Assembly: GCA_030672485.1 (NCBI GenBank)
Contig: DAOVGH010000054.1
Span: 1 to 9,241, forward strand
DNA from: Desulfobacterales bacterium
GTDB taxonomy: Bacteria; Desulfobacterota; DSM-4660; Desulfatiglandales; B25-G16
Length of the DNA: 9,241 nucleotides
Reading direction: 5' to 3'
Shown here: piece by piece, positions 6,762 through 9,241 of the stretch
How positions within the stretch are numbered: position 1 is the stretch's first letter
Layout: every line of letters begins with the position of its first letter
Translations under genes and position numbers: made by a program
The notes under the pieces: model-generated
Told to the model about the DNA's origin: nothing
Seen by the model: only the letters and a program-made list of their open reading frames with translations
Databases searched by the model: none

Positions 6762-6825
6762 AGAGCGTGACAGAACATAAACTTCGTGAGCTTAACCAGA
6801 GCGCGATGGGGCTTGAAGGAAGTGA

Positions 6826-8232
6826 TTACGATTCAAGAAATGCCCTGTAGGCTTTGTATGTCATGTAGATATCCGCTTTGTGAGCAATCTCAAATGGGGC
6901 GTGCATGGAAAGAATCGAGGGACCGCAATCAACAATCTGCATGCCGTAGGTTGCAAGGAATTTTGCCACTGTCCCTCCACCGCCTTCATCCACCTTTCCA
7001 AGTTCCGCTGCCTGCCACACCACCTTTTTTTTATTGAATAGGTTCCTGAGCCACCCTACATACTCGGCATTGGCATCATTGGCACCGTATTTGCCTCCTG
7101 AACCGGTGAATTTTACCAGACATACCCCATAGCCAAGGCGCGCAGCATTCCTCTTTTCATGCACATCCTGAAAATCCGGGTCAAGGGCACCATTTCCATC
7201 TGCTGAGATGGCCCTTGAATTCATTAGAATTTTTTGAATCTCATGGTATAGAGGTTGCTTTCCATGGGCGATCATCAGATCGGCCAGCACACTTTCTAGG
7301 AATCTGGATTTGGCCCCGGTTGCGCCGTCACTTCCGATCTCTTCCTTATCAACAAATAGAATCAGGGCTGTTTTGTGCGGATTCCTTATATCAACTACGG
7401 CCCTTAGACTGGTAAAGACACAGGACCGATCGTCGTGTCCATAGGCACCAGTCAGCCCCCTGTCCCATCCAACGTCCCGTGCCTTTCCAGCAGGTACAAC
7501 CTCAAGTTCAGCACTTATTAAGTCCTCCTCAATGAGGCCGTATCTCTCGTTCAGGAGGTTTAGGATTGCCAGCTTGAACCTTTCCTTTGTATCTTTATCG
7601 CCAAAGGGAAGCGAGCCAACCATCAGATTAAGCTTTTCTGCAACAAAGGCATCGGAAACCTTTTTATCGTACTGAACCTTTTTTGCTAAGTGAGGCAGAA
7701 TGTCTGCCACGGTAAATACGGGGTCGGCGTCATCCTCACCAACAACAATATCTAAGGAGCTGCCATCGGAACGGATTATTCTTCCATGAATTGCAAGTGG
7801 CCTGGTGAGCCATTGGAATTTTTTTATACCCCCATAGTAATGGGTTTTCATAAAGGCCAGGTCAACATCCTCGTAAAGTGGATTCTGTTTGAGGTCAAGC
7901 CGGGGAGAGTCAAGGTGGCTGACAATTAGGTTGATGCCTTCATCTATGGGTTTGTCCCCAGATACGGATAGGGCGATTGACTTTCCCTGAAATGCCTTCA
8001 TCAACCTTATTGGGTAAGTGCTTGAGGGATTCGAAGGAAAACCATTTTTAAGGGCAATATCGGAGATTACATTAACCGCCTCTCTTTCTGTCTTCGCCTT
8101 GTTTAGAAAATCTTGATACCCTTTATCAAAATCAAAAACCCTCTTTTTTTCTCTTTCATCTATTGCATCCCAAACAAGTTTGGGCTTAGAGATTAATCTC
8201 TGACTAATTCTTTCTATCTCCTTTTTTTTCAT
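6826..8232 (-). CDS. apeA: M18-family zinc aminopeptidase (ApeA-like)
   Basis: This is a cytosolic dizinc aminopeptidase that removes N-terminal residues from peptides; M18 enzymes form large tetrahedral dodecamers. With the ATG at 8230-8232 it is 468 residues, in the normal range for the family. Metal and catalytic motifs are visible: SHLDSPRLDLK (105-115, H106), TGAYGHDDRS (261-270, D267), DKEEIGSDGATG (295-306, E297 and E298), SADGNGALDPD (343-353, D345), and LSMHAPFEIAH near the end (H444). Segments such as KTHYYGGIKKFQWL (129-142) resemble the bacterial and Thermotoga ApeA branch. An in-frame GTG at 8257-8259 would add nine residues, but it has no ribosome site, whereas the ATG has GGAGAAG just upstream. 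The start overlaps the end of pyrD by 29 bp, so the gene is probably translated with the pyrimidine operon. Confidence 0.93.
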   Translation of the reverse strand: MKKKEIERISQRLISKPKLVWDAIDEREKKRVFDFDKGYQDFLNKAKTEREAVNVISDIALKNGFPSNPSSTYPIRLMKAFQGKSIALSVSGDKPIDEGINLIVSHLDSPRLDLKQNPLYEDVDLAFMKTHYYGGIKKFQWLTRPLAIHGRIIRSDGSSLDIVVGEDDADPVFTVADILPHLAKKVQYDKKVSDAFVAEKLNLMVGSLPFGDKDTKERFKLAILNLLNERYGLIEEDLISAELEVVPAGKARDVGWDRGLTGAYGHDDRSCVFTSLRAVVDIRNPHKTALILFVDKEEIGSDGATGAKSRFLESVLADLMIAHGKQPLYHEIQKILMNSRAISADGNGALDPDFQDVHEKRNAARLGYGVCLVKFTGSGGKYGANDANAEYVGWLRNLFNKKKVVWQAAELGKVDEGGGGTVAKFLATYGMQIVDCGPSILSMHAPFEIAHKADIYMTYKAYRAFLES

Positions 8233-9163
8233 GATCTTCTCCGTTTGTTTCCAAGACACCTATTATTTGATTAATATTGCTGATGTTTTCTCTTATACAG
8301 AAATCAGTAAGTCCAGTGATTATTTCCATTGCTGTGTTTGGATTGATGAGGTTTGCTGTCCCCACCTGAATGGCCCTTGCCCCCACAATAAGAAATTCAA
8401 GGGCGTCCTCGTAGTCCATAATGCCACCCAAACCGATCACAGGGATTTTTACGGCTTCAACAACCTTGTGAACGAGATAGAGGGCTATCGGTTTAATAGC
8501 AGGGCCGGATAGTCCTCCTATGACGTTTGCCAACTTGGGTCGTCTGGTAGCCACATCTACAGCCATACCCAATAGTGTGTTTGTGACCGATATGGCCTGT
8601 GCACCGGCCGACTCCACTGCCCTTGCTATGATGGTTATATCAGTCACATTGGGCGTTAGTTTTACTATGACAGGTTTGGTTGTATTTCTGACTACCTCAT
8701 CCGTTACCATGGCCGCAGTATCTGGATCTGTGCCAAAGGCCATACCCCCTTCCTCCACATTAGGGCAGGATATATTTATCTCTATGGCAGCGATTCCGTC
8801 AACTTTCTCTATCCTTTCGGCCATCTCTGCATATTCCTCCACGGTATGCCCGTATATATTAGTGATGACTGGGGTCCTAATTGTGGCGAGGGAAGGGAGC
8901 TTTTCTTCAACAAAGGCCTCTATACCAATGTTAGCAAGCCCGATTGCATTCAAGAGACCGCAGGGTGTCTCTACAATCCTCGGAGGTGGATTTCCAGGCA
9001 TTGGCCTTAGGGATAGGCCCTTGACAATTATGGCTCCCAAAAGAGAGGGGTCATAAAAACAGGTCAATTCATCCCCATAACCGAAGGTGCCCGAGGCAGC
9101 AAGAACCGGGTTCTTTATCCTTAAGCCTCCTATGTCAACCGATAAATCAGGCAATGCACCCAT
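8204..9163 (-). CDS. pyrD: Dihydroorotate dehydrogenase class 1B, catalytic FMN subunit
   Basis: PyrD oxidises dihydroorotate to orotate in de novo pyrimidine synthesis. Class 1B enzymes are cytosolic PyrD2PyrK2 heterotetramers that pass electrons to NAD through PyrK. The 319-residue sequence shows the FMN barrel with ASGTFGYG (23-30), VKGLS (47-51) and NAIGLANIG (72-80). The catalytic loop NISCPNVEEGG (130-140) uses a cysteine, C133, as the base; this marks class 1, in contrast to the serine of membrane-bound class 2 enzymes. VKLTPN (167-172), VIGLGGI (242-248) and VGTANL (267-272) bind FMN phosphate. The ATG overlaps the PyrK stop in TAATG and is preceded by GGGAGG (plus 9171-9176). The hydrophilic last dozen residues (GEDHEKKGDRKN) are encoded over the ribosome site and start of the aminopeptidase gene, slightly beyond the usual family length. 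Confidence 0.97.
   Translation of the reverse strand: MGALPDLSVDIGGLRIKNPVLAASGTFGYGDELTCFYDPSLLGAIIVKGLSLRPMPGNPPPRIVETPCGLLNAIGLANIGIEAFVEEKLPSLATIRTPVITNIYGHTVEEYAEMAERIEKVDGIAAIEINISCPNVEEGGMAFGTDPDTAAMVTDEVVRNTTKPVIVKLTPNVTDITIIARAVESAGAQAISVTNTLLGMAVDVATRRPKLANVIGGLSGPAIKPIALYLVHKVVEAVKIPVIGLGGIMDYEDALEFLIVGARAIQVGTANLINPNTAMEIITGLTDFCIRENISNINQIIGVLETNGEDHEKKGDRKN
8236..8242 (-). promoter_or_regulatory. Ribosome-binding site choosing the aminopeptidase ATG, inside pyrD
   Basis: On the minus strand GGAGAAG is followed by ATC and then the ATG at 8230-8232; the GGAG core sits six bases before the start codon. The alternative upstream GTG (8257-8259) has no comparable site. This supports the shorter aminopeptidase and places its translation signal within the last codons of pyrD, consistent with translational coupling. 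Confidence 0.8.
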
Positions 9164-9241
9164 TACATAACCTCCCAGTCAATCATCTCGGCTGAAAACA
9201 CGGGCCCATCCTGACACACATAGTAATACGGTTTGTCCTTG
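9163..9241 (-). CDS. pyrK: PyrK, dihydroorotate dehydrogenase electron-transfer subunit (C-terminal end only)
   Basis: Only the last 25 codons and the stop lie inside the window; the rest runs off the right edge. The translated end reads YYYVCQDGPVFSAEMIDWEVM, close to the C(V/Q)DGPVF tail that closes PyrK proteins. Its cysteine is the last ligand of the [2Fe-2S] cluster. PyrK carries FAD and this cluster and moves electrons from the PyrD flavin to NAD. The stop codon TAA shares its final base with the pyrD ATG (TAATG), which implies translational coupling of the two subunits. Identification rests on this short tail plus the position directly before a class 1B pyrD. Confidence 0.9.
   Translation of the reverse strand, partial: KDKPYYYVCQDGPVFSAEMIDWEVM

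Noticed and set aside
8520..9056. Open frame of 178 codons on the + strand opposite pyrD
   Set aside because: It is antisense to a confidently identified pyrD, and its low-complexity Ser/Thr/Val-rich composition is typical of a shadow frame.

Overview
The window carries a bacterial cell-division pair, ftsA and ftsZ, followed by accessory and metabolic genes. The likely source is an anaerobic deltaproteobacterium-type organism (Desulfobacterota or a relative). This assignment is inference. It rests on the FtsA/FtsZ sequence style, the FtsZ tail peptide ending in PTFLRKQAD, the electron-transfer type of dihydroorotate dehydrogenase (PyrK plus class 1B PyrD), a bacterial archaemetzincin, and intergenic spacers filled with short 'phrase-like' repeats. 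No rRNA, tRNA, CRISPR array, transposase or phage gene is visible.

Layout: 1-251 is a repeat-rich leader upstream of ftsA, with a perfect 21-bp interrupted inverted repeat. ftsA (252-1475) and ftsZ (1655-2851) run on the + strand. The 179-bp spacer between them holds a G/C hairpin and an array of TGGAGNNN octamers in strict 8-nt register that folds back on itself. A small MerR-family regulator (3019-3483, - strand) converges on ftsZ. Its 320-bp divergent upstream region has a MerR-style promoter with a 20-bp spacer and a cluster of CTGGTAA-type repeats. A 580-residue radical SAM protein (3804-5546, +) related to the TIGR03960 group follows. After a 288-bp spacer comes an unusual archaemetzincin with an apparent signal peptide (5835-6761, +). 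Tail-to-tail with it is a minus-strand operon, pyrK (end only, 9163-9241), pyrD (8204-9163) and an M18 aminopeptidase (6826-8232).

How the genes fit together: FtsA anchors FtsZ to the membrane to build the Z-ring. PyrK and PyrD form the NAD-linked dihydroorotate dehydrogenase of pyrimidine synthesis, with an M18 aminopeptidase translationally overlapping at the end of the operon. The MerR regulator is divergent from the radical SAM gene, so it could control itself, that gene or both. The parts least explained by known biology are the secreted-looking archaemetzincin, the radical SAM protein with its C-terminal cysteine cluster and no cobalamin-ligand motif, the MerR operator region, and the two different repeat systems flanking ftsA. 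I see no clear multi-gene novel defence or biosynthetic system.
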